DNA of 64,000 nucleotides from Phycisphaerales bacterium (GTDB lineage: Bacteria; Planctomycetota; Phycisphaerae; Phycisphaerales; UBA1924), in assembly GCA_029213305.1 (NCBI GenBank), contig JARGPA010000014.1, positions 1 to 64,000 on the forward strand. The letters run 5' to 3'. Numbering within the stretch: position 1 is the stretch's first letter; the number at the start of each line of letters is the position of its first letter. Shown here one piece after another: positions 37,027-45,533 of this stretch. The notes beneath the pieces are model-generated. The model made no database searches. It saw only the letters and a list, made by a program, of their open reading frames with translations, and was not told the origin of the DNA. The position numbers were made by a program, and so were the translations under genes.

Positions 37027-37051
37027 AAACAAACTCATCTACAAAACATAG

Positions 37052-37091
37052 ATCGGCTGGAACACGCAATGTGTTCCAGCCGATTTTTTTA
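37052..37091 (+). terminator. Rho-independent terminator after cysDN
   Basis: A 14-bp perfect stem (ATCGGCTGGAACAC ... GTGTTCCAGCCGAT) with a 5-nt loop is followed by seven T residues, 25 nt after the cysN stop. Confidence 0.95.
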
Positions 37092-37111
37092 TACTTTGTA
37101 GAATGAATCAT

Positions 37112-37795
37112 TCAGCGACGACGACGGAACCCCATCGCACCACCAAGACCCAACAGCGCCAATGAACCTGGTGCAGGGACGGTGAACTGAATGTTATCAA
37201 ACGCCATTGAACCGCCGACATTGAAGACGACTCGATCGAAATCGCCAGCAACTTCAAACTCTGAGATCATGTTGATCGAGTTGTTGCCGTAGATTGCGCC
37301 GTTGTCGTATGATCCGCTTGCTTCGAACTCACCGAAACCGATTGACTCGATGAGTGCACCGTTCAAGTAGAACGAAACAAGCGAATGCTCAAGGGTGTCT
37401 GATTCAACATCTACAACTGTGAAACCAAAGCTGCGAACGGTGAAATCGAAATCAAACTGAAGCTCACCCGCTGGACGGCCGCCTTCGTCATCCGGATCGC
37501 CGTTATCATTCTCTTGAATGATCAAAACATTTCCGAGTTCTGTGTTCAGATCAGTATTACCCATCGACCATGGACCTTCGAGATCTGGATCGCTTGTTGA
37601 GCTCAGGCCGGTATCAAAGATCGCGGCTAGATCGAATGGTTGGTTCAAGTTCATTGCTGAAATGTGAACTCCCATACCTGCGTACTGTTCTGCGACGATT
37701 TCGCCGTGAACGAGCCCTGAGAAGTCGATTTGCTCAGATGCATTTGCAACTGAAACAATACCGGCTGCCAGCGCGATTGCTGTCGTGTATTTCAT
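37112..37795 (-). CDS. Secreted PEP-CTERM protein
   Basis: 227 residues from the ATG at 37795, preceded by an AGAGAGAGAA ribosome site; an upstream in-frame start at 37849 is unlikely. A signal peptide (MKYTTAIALAAGIVSVANAS) leads into a beta-rich domain (FDFTVRSFGFTVVDVE ... GDFDRVVFNVGGSMAFDNI), a pattern seen in PEP-CTERM proteins of unknown function. The tail VPAPGSLALLGLGGA plus RRRR is nearly the same as in the protein at 28898-29614, so both should be processed by the same exosortase, whose gene is not in the window. Confidence 0.9.
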   Translation of the reverse strand: MKYTTAIALAAGIVSVANASEQIDFSGLVHGEIVAEQYAGMGVHISAMNLNQPFDLAAIFDTGLSSTSDPDLEGPWSMGNTDLNTELGNVLIIQENDNGDPDDEGGRPAGELQFDFDFTVRSFGFTVVDVESDTLEHSLVSFYLNGALIESIGFGEFEASGSYDNGAIYGNNSINMISEFEVAGDFDRVVFNVGGSMAFDNIQFTVPAPGSLALLGLGGAMGFRRRR

Positions 37796-38211
37796 TTGTT
37801 CTCTCTCTTGTAACTCTCTAAAACTAAGGACGTCCCTCATCACACCCACATGTCCCCTGGGCGTGATTCGACGAATAATTTAGCATGTAGCCCATTCATC
37901 TCAAGAGCACAATTTGAAAAAACCACCGTTTTCAGGGGTTTTTGGCCAACTAGTGTTGAAATGGTTCCAATTCCATAGTATTAGGGCTGGAAGAGCTCTG
38001 AAATCTTTCTTTATCGGACCTGTCGCACCGTTTGTTGTCCATCAATTGTCTGATATTGCTCTCAACAACTCCTCATTTCAGACACAGATCCGCGTGTGCT
38101 CAGTATTCATTAATGCACAAATGGAACGCAATTTCTATTGGTAAAAACTCCTTGAACTAACCCTTCTTCAACATTCCAAAACATCTTCACTTTGGTGCAT
38201 ACGCTTGAGTT
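37796..38211. other. Gene-poor intergenic region (416 nt)
   Basis: This gap holds the promoter and leader of the PEP-CTERM gene on the minus strand and the upstream region of the MBL-fold gene on the plus strand. A 76-residue open frame (37914-38144) has no ribosome site or family signature, so no gene is called. Nothing else convincing is seen. Confidence 0.6.
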
Positions 38212-38958
38212 ATGCCTACCCCTCAACCAGCCCGTCAAATGGATATCCGAGTACTTTCGATCGGCACCCTCGCGGCTCACCCGCTCTGGGAAGAGCGCCA
38301 TCCAGTACGAACGGGACACTCTACAACGACGCTCGTTCAGACCAATGATGCAAAGATCATTGTTGATCCAGGACTTCCTGCGACAGTACTCAAAGCAAGA
38401 CTCAATGAACGATCAGGACTAACTCCAGATCAGATCACTCATGTATTTCTAACGAGTTTTAATCCAGAGTGCCGCAGAGGAATCGAACTCTTTGATAAAG
38501 CCCAATGGCTGATATCAGAAAAAGAGCGGGAATCAGTTGGGGTTCCCATTGCACAATCGCTCGCTCGAATTGCTCAATCCAAAGAAGTTGCTCAACAAGC
38601 AAACGAAGAGTTTGATGAATCTCAACAATCTATGCTGCAAGTTCTGCAACGAGATGTCGCAGAACTCTCAAGGTGCATCCCAGCACCGGATTCGATCGTT
38701 GAAGGCGTTGATCTGTTTCCTCTCCCCGGATTCTCACTTGGATTATGTGGACTACTCATTGCAGAACCCACACGAACAACCCTTCTCTGCGGAGATGCGA
38801 TTCCAACTGTCGAACATCTCGAGGAAGGGAAAGTGCTTCCGACATGCGCGGATCGAAAGCTCGCACAAGAGAGTTTCAAAGAAGCAATCGAAATCGCAGA
38901 CTCACTTATACTTGGGCGCGATAACATTGTGATTAACCCGACCCGCAAGGGGATTTAG
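38212..38958 (+). CDS. Metallo-beta-lactamase-fold protein lacking the metal ligands
   Basis: 248 residues. The order of strands and loops fits the MBL fold: TGHSTTTLVQ, IIVDPGLP, ITHVFLTSFNPECRRGIELF, PLPGFSLGLCGLLI and TLLCGDAIPTVEHLEEG. Where active members have HxHxDH, this protein reads SFNPEC, so all three histidines are replaced and Asp is Glu. The later PGH is PGF. It is therefore probably catalytically dead or has another role. No operon partner is obvious: the next gene, 67 nt downstream, is a sulfotransferase. Confidence 0.8.
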   Translation: MPTPQPARQMDIRVLSIGTLAAHPLWEERHPVRTGHSTTTLVQTNDAKIIVDPGLPATVLKARLNERSGLTPDQITHVFLTSFNPECRRGIELFDKAQWLISEKERESVGVPIAQSLARIAQSKEVAQQANEEFDESQQSMLQVLQRDVAELSRCIPAPDSIVEGVDLFPLPGFSLGLCGLLIAEPTRTTLLCGDAIPTVEHLEEGKVLPTCADRKLAQESFKEAIEIADSLILGRDNIVINPTRKGI

Positions 38959-39025
38959 TTGCCCTATCTTATTTTGCGAATATTGAGAATCACACTTTGA
39001 ATATAAGTCGATAGTTAAACTACCT

Positions 39026-40525
39026 ATGGCCATGCACCCGCAACAACATAAAAAGCTCTACGAAGTCTGCACAAAGATCTATCAAGCGATAGAGCAAGGA
39101 AAGACCGCGCCTGCAATTAAAAAACTCGATGAGCTTAATGCGAAGTTCCCGAACCAACCCATGATTCTTTCATTGATTGGAAGAGTAAATGGGAAAATGG
39201 GTCGCCATAAAGAATCTATTGATGGGTATGGACAAGCAGTAAAAGCTGATCCAAAGAATCCAGAGTCTCGGTTCGATTATGCACTCGCTCTCCAAAAGGG
39301 CGGCGAGTATGAACAATCTCTCGAAGAGTATGAAAGAACCTTGTATTACGCTCCAAATCATTTTCTCGCATTGCGACACAAATGCTCTGTTCTTACAGAT
39401 CTTGATCGAAACGACGAAGCGCTAGACATTTTAAATAAGCTCAAAGCTTCGATTAAGGGAAGAAAAACCACCCCTGGACAAAGACTCGCCGTCGCCGTCT
39501 CACAAGCTCGACTTGCACCCAAAGTTTGCGACGCTCAAGAATCGATCGAAGAAATCCAAAGCGCCATGATCGAAAAAGATGATGACATTGGTGTTCGCGT
39601 CGCAGGGTATTGGCAAATGGGGCGACTCTTTGATCATCTCAAAGAATACGACAAAGCATTTGAATCATACAAGCAATGTAAAGAAATTAAAAAAGACAAA
39701 TGGGACCCGGATGAACATTCACAACGAGTTGATCAGTTGATTAACTGTTGGTCAACTGATGCAAATATCCCATTTTCCGACATAGATGGATCAAGACTAA
39801 TTTTCATCGTTGGAATGATGCGCTCAGGCACTTCCCTCACTGAACAAATGATTTCTCAAGTCCCGTCAGTTACTCCCGGCGGAGAGATGAACGCGATCTC
39901 ACGACAAGTCTCTCGTGTTGATCAAACAACCATGGCCCACGCAAGGCCGTACCCTCTGACACAACGGGTTTACACACAATCAACCATAAACACAATGGCA
40001 AAGAACGCGATGGTTATGTTTAATGAGATCGCCAAAGAGGGTTATCTCACTGATAAACAGCCGTACAACTATCCGTATGTACCATTAATTTCACACATGT
40101 TCCCCGGCTGTAAAATCATTCATTGTGTTCGAAACCCATTAGATTGTTTGTTATCTAACTACACACAAGCTTTTTCTCGACCTCACATGCAAACACATGA
40201 CATGTATTGGCTCGGTCGTTTCTTTCGAGATTACGAGCGCCTCATGAAACATTGGCACACACTTCCTGAAGTTGACATGATTGATCTTCAATACGAAGAG
40301 CTTGTACAAAATCCTGAATTCGAATCAAAGCGTGTCATGGAGTTTCTCGAAATTCCATGGAATGAAGACATCTTGAACTTCCATAAATCTAAAAGAACTG
40401 TATCAACTGCGTCGCGTGATCAGGTCCGTCAACCTGTTTATACAAGCTCAGTTCAGAAGTACAAGCGCTACGAGAAGCATCTCGATGAACTCAAGCGTGG
40501 CTTGGGTATGCTCGATACTGATTAA
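39026..40525 (+). CDS. TPR-repeat sulfotransferase
   Basis: 499 residues. Tetratricopeptide repeats fill about residues 1-240 (for example KMGRHKESIDGYGQAVKADP and KGGEYEQSLEEYERTLYYAP). The sulfotransferase domain follows with LIFIVGMMRSGTSLTEQMI as the PAPS 5'-loop, IIHCVRNPLDCLLSNYTQAF as the 3'-phosphate site, and VDMIDLQYEELVQNP. TPR-sulfotransferases are abundant in marine planctomycetes and proteobacteria; their substrates are mostly unknown. This is a second consumer of PAPS in the window. Confidence 0.93.
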   Translation: MAMHPQQHKKLYEVCTKIYQAIEQGKTAPAIKKLDELNAKFPNQPMILSLIGRVNGKMGRHKESIDGYGQAVKADPKNPESRFDYALALQKGGEYEQSLEEYERTLYYAPNHFLALRHKCSVLTDLDRNDEALDILNKLKASIKGRKTTPGQRLAVAVSQARLAPKVCDAQESIEEIQSAMIEKDDDIGVRVAGYWQMGRLFDHLKEYDKAFESYKQCKEIKKDKWDPDEHSQRVDQLINCWSTDANIPFSDIDGSRLIFIVGMMRSGTSLTEQMISQVPSVTPGGEMNAISRQVSRVDQTTMAHARPYPLTQRVYTQSTINTMAKNAMVMFNEIAKEGYLTDKQPYNYPYVPLISHMFPGCKIIHCVRNPLDCLLSNYTQAFSRPHMQTHDMYWLGRFFRDYERLMKHWHTLPEVDMIDLQYEELVQNPEFESKRVMEFLEIPWNEDILNFHKSKRTVSTASRDQVRQPVYTSSVQKYKRYEKHLDELKRGLGMLDTD

Positions 40526-40575
40526 ACAACATTCGTCAGCGATGCTAAAGTGTATTGTGCATCCTACCCTCTGCA

Positions 40576-41376
40576 ATGAAGATCCTTTTAACAAACGACG
40601 ACGGTATCCATGCTCCTGGGATTGAGAGCCTCCATCAACAACTTGTTGGATCTTCAACATTCCCTGATCCATTCGGAGAGGTGTTTACAGTTGCTCCGCT
40701 TACTGTTCAGTCCGCAACCTCCCACGGGATCACATTCCATACCCCATTGATGACGAAGAACGCAGAGATCAATGGACACCCTGGGATAGCAGTTGATGGC
40801 CGACCAGCAGATTGCTCAAAGCTTGCACTGACGAATCTCTGGCCTCAACACTTCGGGAATGGATCTCGTCCCGACATGGTGATCTCAGGAATGAATGCAG
40901 GAGCAAACTGCGGGATCAATGTAATCTACTCAGGGACTGTCGCCGCCGCGATCGAAGCCGCGTTCCTCGGAGTCCCCGCGATTGCGGTGAGTCTCCATCT
41001 CGATAAAGCAAAACCCGATTACGAGCTTGGAGCAATCCATGCTCGACGAGCAATCGAAACCATCATCGCAGGTGGACTCCCAGAACAACATGAAATTCTC
41101 TCAATCAATATTCCCGCAACTGAGTATCTCAATGACAACACGGAAACCGTTGTTTGCCCGATGAATACTCACGCGCTTGTTGATCAATATGAACAACGAC
41201 ACTCACCAGGGGGCGCAGAGTATTATTGGTCAAGCGCCTACGGGTTAGATTTCAGAGGCACAGATGATGGGACAGATGTTCATGAGCTCTTTGAACGCAA
41301 GATCACAATCACTCCATTAAGCTTTGATATGACAAATCATGCGAGACTTTCATTTTGGAAAGATCGTGTCGAATAA
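40576..41376 (+). CDS. surE: 5'/3'-nucleotidase SurE
   Basis: 266 residues from the ATG at 40576. The N-terminal metal site KILLTNDDGIHAPGIESL, the Asn-containing VQSATSHGIT region and ISGMNAGANCGINVIYSGTV define SurE, a metal-dependent nucleoside monophosphate phosphatase. It starts 50 nt after the TPR-sulfotransferase gene and may be co-transcribed; a terminator follows. Broad nucleotidase activity is known for the family, so a link with PAP removal is only speculation. Confidence 0.95.
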   Translation: MKILLTNDDGIHAPGIESLHQQLVGSSTFPDPFGEVFTVAPLTVQSATSHGITFHTPLMTKNAEINGHPGIAVDGRPADCSKLALTNLWPQHFGNGSRPDMVISGMNAGANCGINVIYSGTVAAAIEAAFLGVPAIAVSLHLDKAKPDYELGAIHARRAIETIIAGGLPEQHEILSINIPATEYLNDNTETVVCPMNTHALVDQYEQRHSPGGAEYYWSSAYGLDFRGTDDGTDVHELFERKITITPLSFDMTNHARLSFWKDRVE

Positions 41377-41432
41377 AAAAATCAGTCGGCTATCCAAGAA
41401 GAACAACCGACCGACCATCTCTACTTTCCGAG

Positions 41433-41466
41433 CGAGCTTGAAAACCCAAGCTCGTTTGTTTTTTTA
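41433..41466 (+). terminator. Rho-independent terminator after surE
   Basis: CGAGCTTG, 6-nt loop, CAAGCTCG, then TTTG and a long T run. It runs into the 3' end of the convergent HDOD gene. Confidence 0.85.
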
Positions 41467-42339
41467 TACCGTTTCTTCGTTAAGAGCTTCTACAAGCTTA
41501 ACAACGAGATCTTTGATCATCGCTTCTGTAAGATCCAGATCGTCGATTACTTCTTGGTGAATCTTTGGTTCTGGGTTATCAAGCTTGAATCCGCCATCAA
41601 TCATTGATGCAATCACATCCGCCGCGTGCACAATGTACACGATCTTCTTCGCTTCAGATGGTGCTTCAGTTGGGTTATGGTGGTATCCCGCAGCTGCAAC
41701 GAATGGTGCAGGGAACTTCCATTTTTCACAAAGTCCCTTACCAAAGTCTTGATGATTCGCACCAAACACTTCTTCTTCAGTATCAAGTAAGGATACGCTT
41801 GGTTTCCCTGATGAATCTGCGCCGCAACGATCGATTGCGTCGATCAAAGTTGAACGGTCATACTGCATCTCAACCATAATACCAATATCATGGATTAATC
41901 CCGCGAGGTATGCTTCGTCACCTAGACCCATTCCTAAACGATCTGAAATCATTTTACTTGCGATTGCTACCGCATTTGAATGATCCCAAAGTTCCTTCGC
42001 ACTGAAGAATGGTGTGAGTTCGCCGCCACGGAAGAGCTTTGCAAGCGAAGCAGCGATCGCGATATTCTTCACTGCGTTGAGCCCGAGCATCACGATTGCA
42101 CGATTGATCGACGCAATCTGTCCAGGTAAACCGTAAAACGATGAGTTGACCACTTTGAGAATTCGTGAGCACAACGCAGGGTCGTTACTAATCACTTCAT
42201 GAAGGTCTTGAGCACTGCTTGAAGGATCTTCAACAAGATCAATAATCTTGAGCGTCACTTCTGGGAGTGTTGCAATGTGTGAAATTTCTTTGAGGGCGCT
42301 TGCAACTGATTGTTCGCGTTTTTCCTGAGTAGTCGTCAT
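41464..42339 (-). CDS. HDOD domain protein
   Basis: 291 residues. The HDOD domain covers about residues 15-225, with IATLPEVTLKIIDLVEDPS, NDPALCSRILKVVNSSFYGL and AGLIHDIGIMVEMQYD, where the HD pair is kept as HDIG. HDOD proteins act in signalling, often linked to motility, stress or cyclic-nucleotide control, though most lack a shown enzyme activity. No GGDEF, EAL or receiver domain is attached. It is the only gene on its strand here, separated from neuC by 144 nt. Confidence 0.92.
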   Translation of the reverse strand: MTTTQEKREQSVASALKEISHIATLPEVTLKIIDLVEDPSSSAQDLHEVISNDPALCSRILKVVNSSFYGLPGQIASINRAIVMLGLNAVKNIAIAASLAKLFRGGELTPFFSAKELWDHSNAVAIASKMISDRLGMGLGDEAYLAGLIHDIGIMVEMQYDRSTLIDAIDRCGADSSGKPSVSLLDTEEEVFGANHQDFGKGLCEKWKFPAPFVAAAGYHHNPTEAPSEAKKIVYIVHAADVIASMIDGGFKLDNPEPKIHQEVIDDLDLTEAMIKDLVVKLVEALNEETV

Positions 42340-42483
42340 TATGCACTCCCGTGTATTGCTAGATGGTGTTCATCTTCTCATCGACACACAGGAGTATCTA
42401 CTTTGGTCATGATTGTCGAATACTCATAATAACATCATGAATAAGAATCAATAACCAATTTGGACCCAAATAAACCTTAGTTT

Positions 42484-43629
42484 CTAGTAACTATTGCACT
42501 TTCGAACCAGCTGGATATCTGCAAAGTCAATGCTTGCAAGGATCGTAGATATCCGCTGGGCGCTATCCCCATTTCCATAAGGATGAGATCCTCTGACCAT
42601 CTCTGAACTGGTTATCGAACTAAACGCACTTCGTATAGATTGAACATCCTCGTCGGCGTGTCGTGTCCATCCTTCACATCGTTCGCGTCCAGATTGACGA
42701 TTCCCGATATCAACACTCGGGCAACCAATCGCGGCTGCTTCGATCAACCCTGCGGATGAGTTTCCAACAAGCGCCCCTGTCGGCGCTATGCGCTTAAGCA
42801 ATCCAACGAACTGATCTCGAGGCATCCCGGGTCGCACTTGAACATCGATCGGCGCAGACTCAATCGCGTCCATAATCCCACGTCGTCCAGGATCAATGTT
42901 TGGATGCAAAACCAATACACGTTTGTTGTTCATTGCTTCAAGGACAGTGTTCATCGCTTCTTGCTCTTGTGTGTCATCTCTTCCGATCGGATGCATTAGC
43001 ACAACACACTCAGGAGAGCCAAGATCTGCGAACGCAGCATCACCCATCGAAGGAACTTCCGAGAGTCCATCAATCGCAGACGACCCAACAACATGGACAC
43101 TCTCTGGATCTTCACCCATCTTGATAATGCGGTCGCCGCTTGTTTGTGTTGCTGGAAAATGGATGTGTGCTAGCTTTGTGATCGCGTGGCGCATTGCTTC
43201 GTCTGCGACCCCTTCGGCGCGATCTCCGCCATGGATGTGCGCGAGTGGATATCCACCGATGCTCGCTGCAGACGCCGCGGCGAATGCTTCGATCCGATCT
43301 CCGAGCACTACAACCACATCAGGATCATTCATCTCCAACGAGCGTCCAAATCGAGTAATCCCTTTTCCGAGTGATTCGACATCAGCGAGTCTTCCAACCT
43401 TTCCTGCAGTTTGCATCGGGATAGTGTCTGCGATTCCAAACTCCGCTTTTACTTCGCGAAATGTAACCGCCGGCTGAACAAGATGCGATCCCGCGACAAC
43501 AACTCGCAACTCGCAGTTTTCTTGCTCATGGATCGCGTACATAACAGGCCGAAGGAGCCCGAACTCGGCGCGAGTTCCTGTGACCACCATGATCTTCTTC
43601 AAGTCGTTATTCGTTTGATCACTCAACAC
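42484..43629 (-). CDS. neuC: UDP-N-acetylglucosamine 2-epimerase (hydrolysing), NeuC/LegG family
   Basis: 381 residues. MVVTGTRAEFGLLRPVMYAI and LAHIHGGDRAEGVADEAMRHA are typical of the hydrolysing branch that gives N-acetylmannosamine (or a diacetyl-6-deoxymannose analogue) and UDP. LVGNSSAGLIEAAAIGCPSV is the nucleotide site. The start may be GTG 43629 or TTG 43626; the latter makes a TTGA overlap with the neuB stop. It is the last gene of the nonulosonic acid operon. Sialic versus legionaminic substrate cannot be separated from sequence alone. Confidence 0.92.
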   Translation of the reverse strand: MLSDQTNNDLKKIMVVTGTRAEFGLLRPVMYAIHEQENCELRVVVAGSHLVQPAVTFREVKAEFGIADTIPMQTAGKVGRLADVESLGKGITRFGRSLEMNDPDVVVVLGDRIEAFAAASAASIGGYPLAHIHGGDRAEGVADEAMRHAITKLAHIHFPATQTSGDRIIKMGEDPESVHVVGSSAIDGLSEVPSMGDAAFADLGSPECVVLMHPIGRDDTQEQEAMNTVLEAMNNKRVLVLHPNIDPGRRGIMDAIESAPIDVQVRPGMPRDQFVGLLKRIAPTGALVGNSSAGLIEAAAIGCPSVDIGNRQSGRERCEGWTRHADEDVQSIRSAFSSITSSEMVRGSHPYGNGDSAQRISTILASIDFADIQLVRKCNSY

Positions 43630-44792
43630 AAATCCTCTCGCACAATCGGAACATCCGCCTCGATTGCTCGCGAGGATCGTTGTCCAACGACTGTATCAAT
43701 CTCAAACGCCAATATCCCAGTGCCAGGGCGCTTGATGGTGAGCATCTCGCGTGTGATTGTTGTATTAGGCTTAATCTCGCAAGCACTGACCACAGATTGA
43801 CGCGAAACCTCGCGCACATCGCGTTCGCAATCAAGCACTCGTTTTTCAACTAATACTTTGCCCGCGAGGAAAATGTTATCCGCTCCTACAACCGGATACG
43901 CCTCCGAGTAGAGATCCCTAGGTATGGATTCAAGCAATGACATATCTGAATTTACAAAGTTGGACTGGGCAACTGTGTCGACTAGTCGCCGAAAATATTC
44001 GCGTCCAACTACCGCAAAACGAGACAGTTCTAAATACTCCCGAAGCTGCATCGTAAGTAGGGATGCTTCATGATCCGGTCCGTGACGATTACGATCGTCA
44101 GTTATGTGCTTTTCAAGCAAACACGCACCGGCACACACGGCCGAGTTGCCGGTTCGATGTGATCGCGAATGATCGCTATAGCCGGTCGGCAAGTCTGTTC
44201 GTTCAGCTATTGCACGAACACCACCCAGAGCCAACTCGGGAGCCGGATAACAACTCACACACTGCAACACCGCCAACCGATCCTTCGCATCATCGAGCCA
44301 CTCAACTGCACGCACAACCTCATCAAGCTCGCTCGCACCAGTGCTCACAATAATCGGTTTGCCCGTCGCCATCAACGCTTCAAGCAATGGACGATTCACA
44401 ATGTCCGGACTCGCCGTCTTATACGCGTCCCACTCGAGGGTCTCCGCGATCTCAACGAGTTCCATACTAAATACCGTCACGATCGCATGGATTCCTCGTT
44501 CGTGAGCGCGTTCAACTACTAATGACATTTCGTCGATCGTGAGTTCGAGTCGCCGCAGCATCTCAATCGGATCGGTTTCTCCTGCATTTTTCTGATACGC
44601 CGCGAGTTTGGACGCTTTACTCATCAATCGATCAGTTTCAAAGAACTGGAGTTTCACCGCATCCGCGCCTGCGTCCGCAGCTGCGTCCGTGAGTGATAGG
44701 GCACGCGCCACCTCGCCGTCGTGATTCACTCCAATCTCCGCGATAATATAAGGGGGTTGATCTAACCCGATCTTGCGATCACCGATCTGCAT
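43623..44792 (-). CDS. neuB: N-acetylneuraminate/nonulosonate synthase with SAF domain
   Basis: 389 residues from the ATG at 44792. The PEP-condensing barrel has YIIAEIGVNHDGEVARAL, ADAVKLQFFETDRLMS, TGASELDEVV and GYSDHSRSHRTGNSAVCAGA, with EKHITDDRN for the metal/PEP site. A C-terminal SAF (antifreeze-like) domain follows (CEIKPNTTITREMLTIKRPG). It condenses PEP with N-acetylmannosamine or a related sugar. It overlaps both neighbours, so the three genes are tightly coupled. Confidence 0.94.
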   Translation of the reverse strand: MQIGDRKIGLDQPPYIIAEIGVNHDGEVARALSLTDAAADAGADAVKLQFFETDRLMSKASKLAAYQKNAGETDPIEMLRRLELTIDEMSLVVERAHERGIHAIVTVFSMELVEIAETLEWDAYKTASPDIVNRPLLEALMATGKPIIVSTGASELDEVVRAVEWLDDAKDRLAVLQCVSCYPAPELALGGVRAIAERTDLPTGYSDHSRSHRTGNSAVCAGACLLEKHITDDRNRHGPDHEASLLTMQLREYLELSRFAVVGREYFRRLVDTVAQSNFVNSDMSLLESIPRDLYSEAYPVVGADNIFLAGKVLVEKRVLDCERDVREVSRQSVVSACEIKPNTTITREMLTIKRPGTGILAFEIDTVVGQRSSRAIEADVPIVREDLC

Positions 44793-45522
44793 GCACAACT
44801 CGCTCTCTCATCTGTTCATTCAAGATCGTTTCAGCAACAATCTGATCGATCCGCGAGTCGATATCAATCACTTCGCCTTCACGAGTGATGATCCCACGTC
44901 GATCGTTCCCAAGAAAACAGTGAGGCCCACTCGGCGCATCAACTCGACACATCAACGCGTCAGGAGTAAGAGCGACTACGCCCCCATCAGGGATCAATGC
45001 AGAAGGGAGATCTTGTCTGCGGAAACAGTTGTGATACAACACATCCCCTTCCCAAGGTTGCACCTCACCCGATTCATCAACACGCACTGTCCACCACGGA
45101 TGGTGCTTCCCAACTTGTGTATAACTCTGAACCGAATCACACTTGGAATCGCACAACATCGATACCGCATCGTCGATAAGAGAATCTGGACGCACGGGGA
45201 CATTTGCATACAAAATCACAATCGGAACATCGGGGGATCCAATTGATTCAAACGCATGCCTCGCCGCATTATCAATCGTTGCAGTATCATGAGCAAGCTC
45301 CTCTGGACGATCAATCACTGTGCACCCCAGATTTTGTGCGCCATTCTTTACTTGCTCATCATCTGAAGAAACAACTACTTGTCTAATAGAGTTTGATGAC
45401 AGAGCGAGTTCAATTGTCCATTGTGCGCAAGGTTTCCCAGCAAGCAACATCGAGTTCTTTCCAGGGAGCCCCTTCGAACCTGCACGCGCTAAAACAATTG
45501 CAATCGCATTATCAGTATTCAT
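44779..45522 (-). CDS. neuA: Acylneuraminate/nonulosonate cytidylyltransferase
   Basis: 247 residues. AIVLARAGSKGLPGKNSMLL is the CTP-binding signature, followed by VVVSSDDEQVKNGAQ, RPEELAHDTATI and ILYANVPVRPDSLIDDAV. It activates the nonulosonic acid to its CMP form, the donor used by glycosyltransferases such as Maf proteins. It lies 11 nt after the Maf fusion gene and overlaps neuB by 14 nt. Confidence 0.93.
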   Translation of the reverse strand: MNTDNAIAIVLARAGSKGLPGKNSMLLAGKPCAQWTIELALSSNSIRQVVVSSDDEQVKNGAQNLGCTVIDRPEELAHDTATIDNAARHAFESIGSPDVPIVILYANVPVRPDSLIDDAVSMLCDSKCDSVQSYTQVGKHHPWWTVRVDESGEVQPWEGDVLYHNCFRRQDLPSALIPDGGVVALTPDALMCRVDAPSGPHCFLGNDRRGIITREGEVIDIDSRIDQIVAETILNEQMRERVVHADR

Positions 45523-45533
45523 CGAGTTCTCAC

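Noticed and set aside
37914-38144. 76-codon open frame in the largest intergenic gap
   Set aside because: No ribosome site, no recognisable family, and composition unlike the neighbouring genes.
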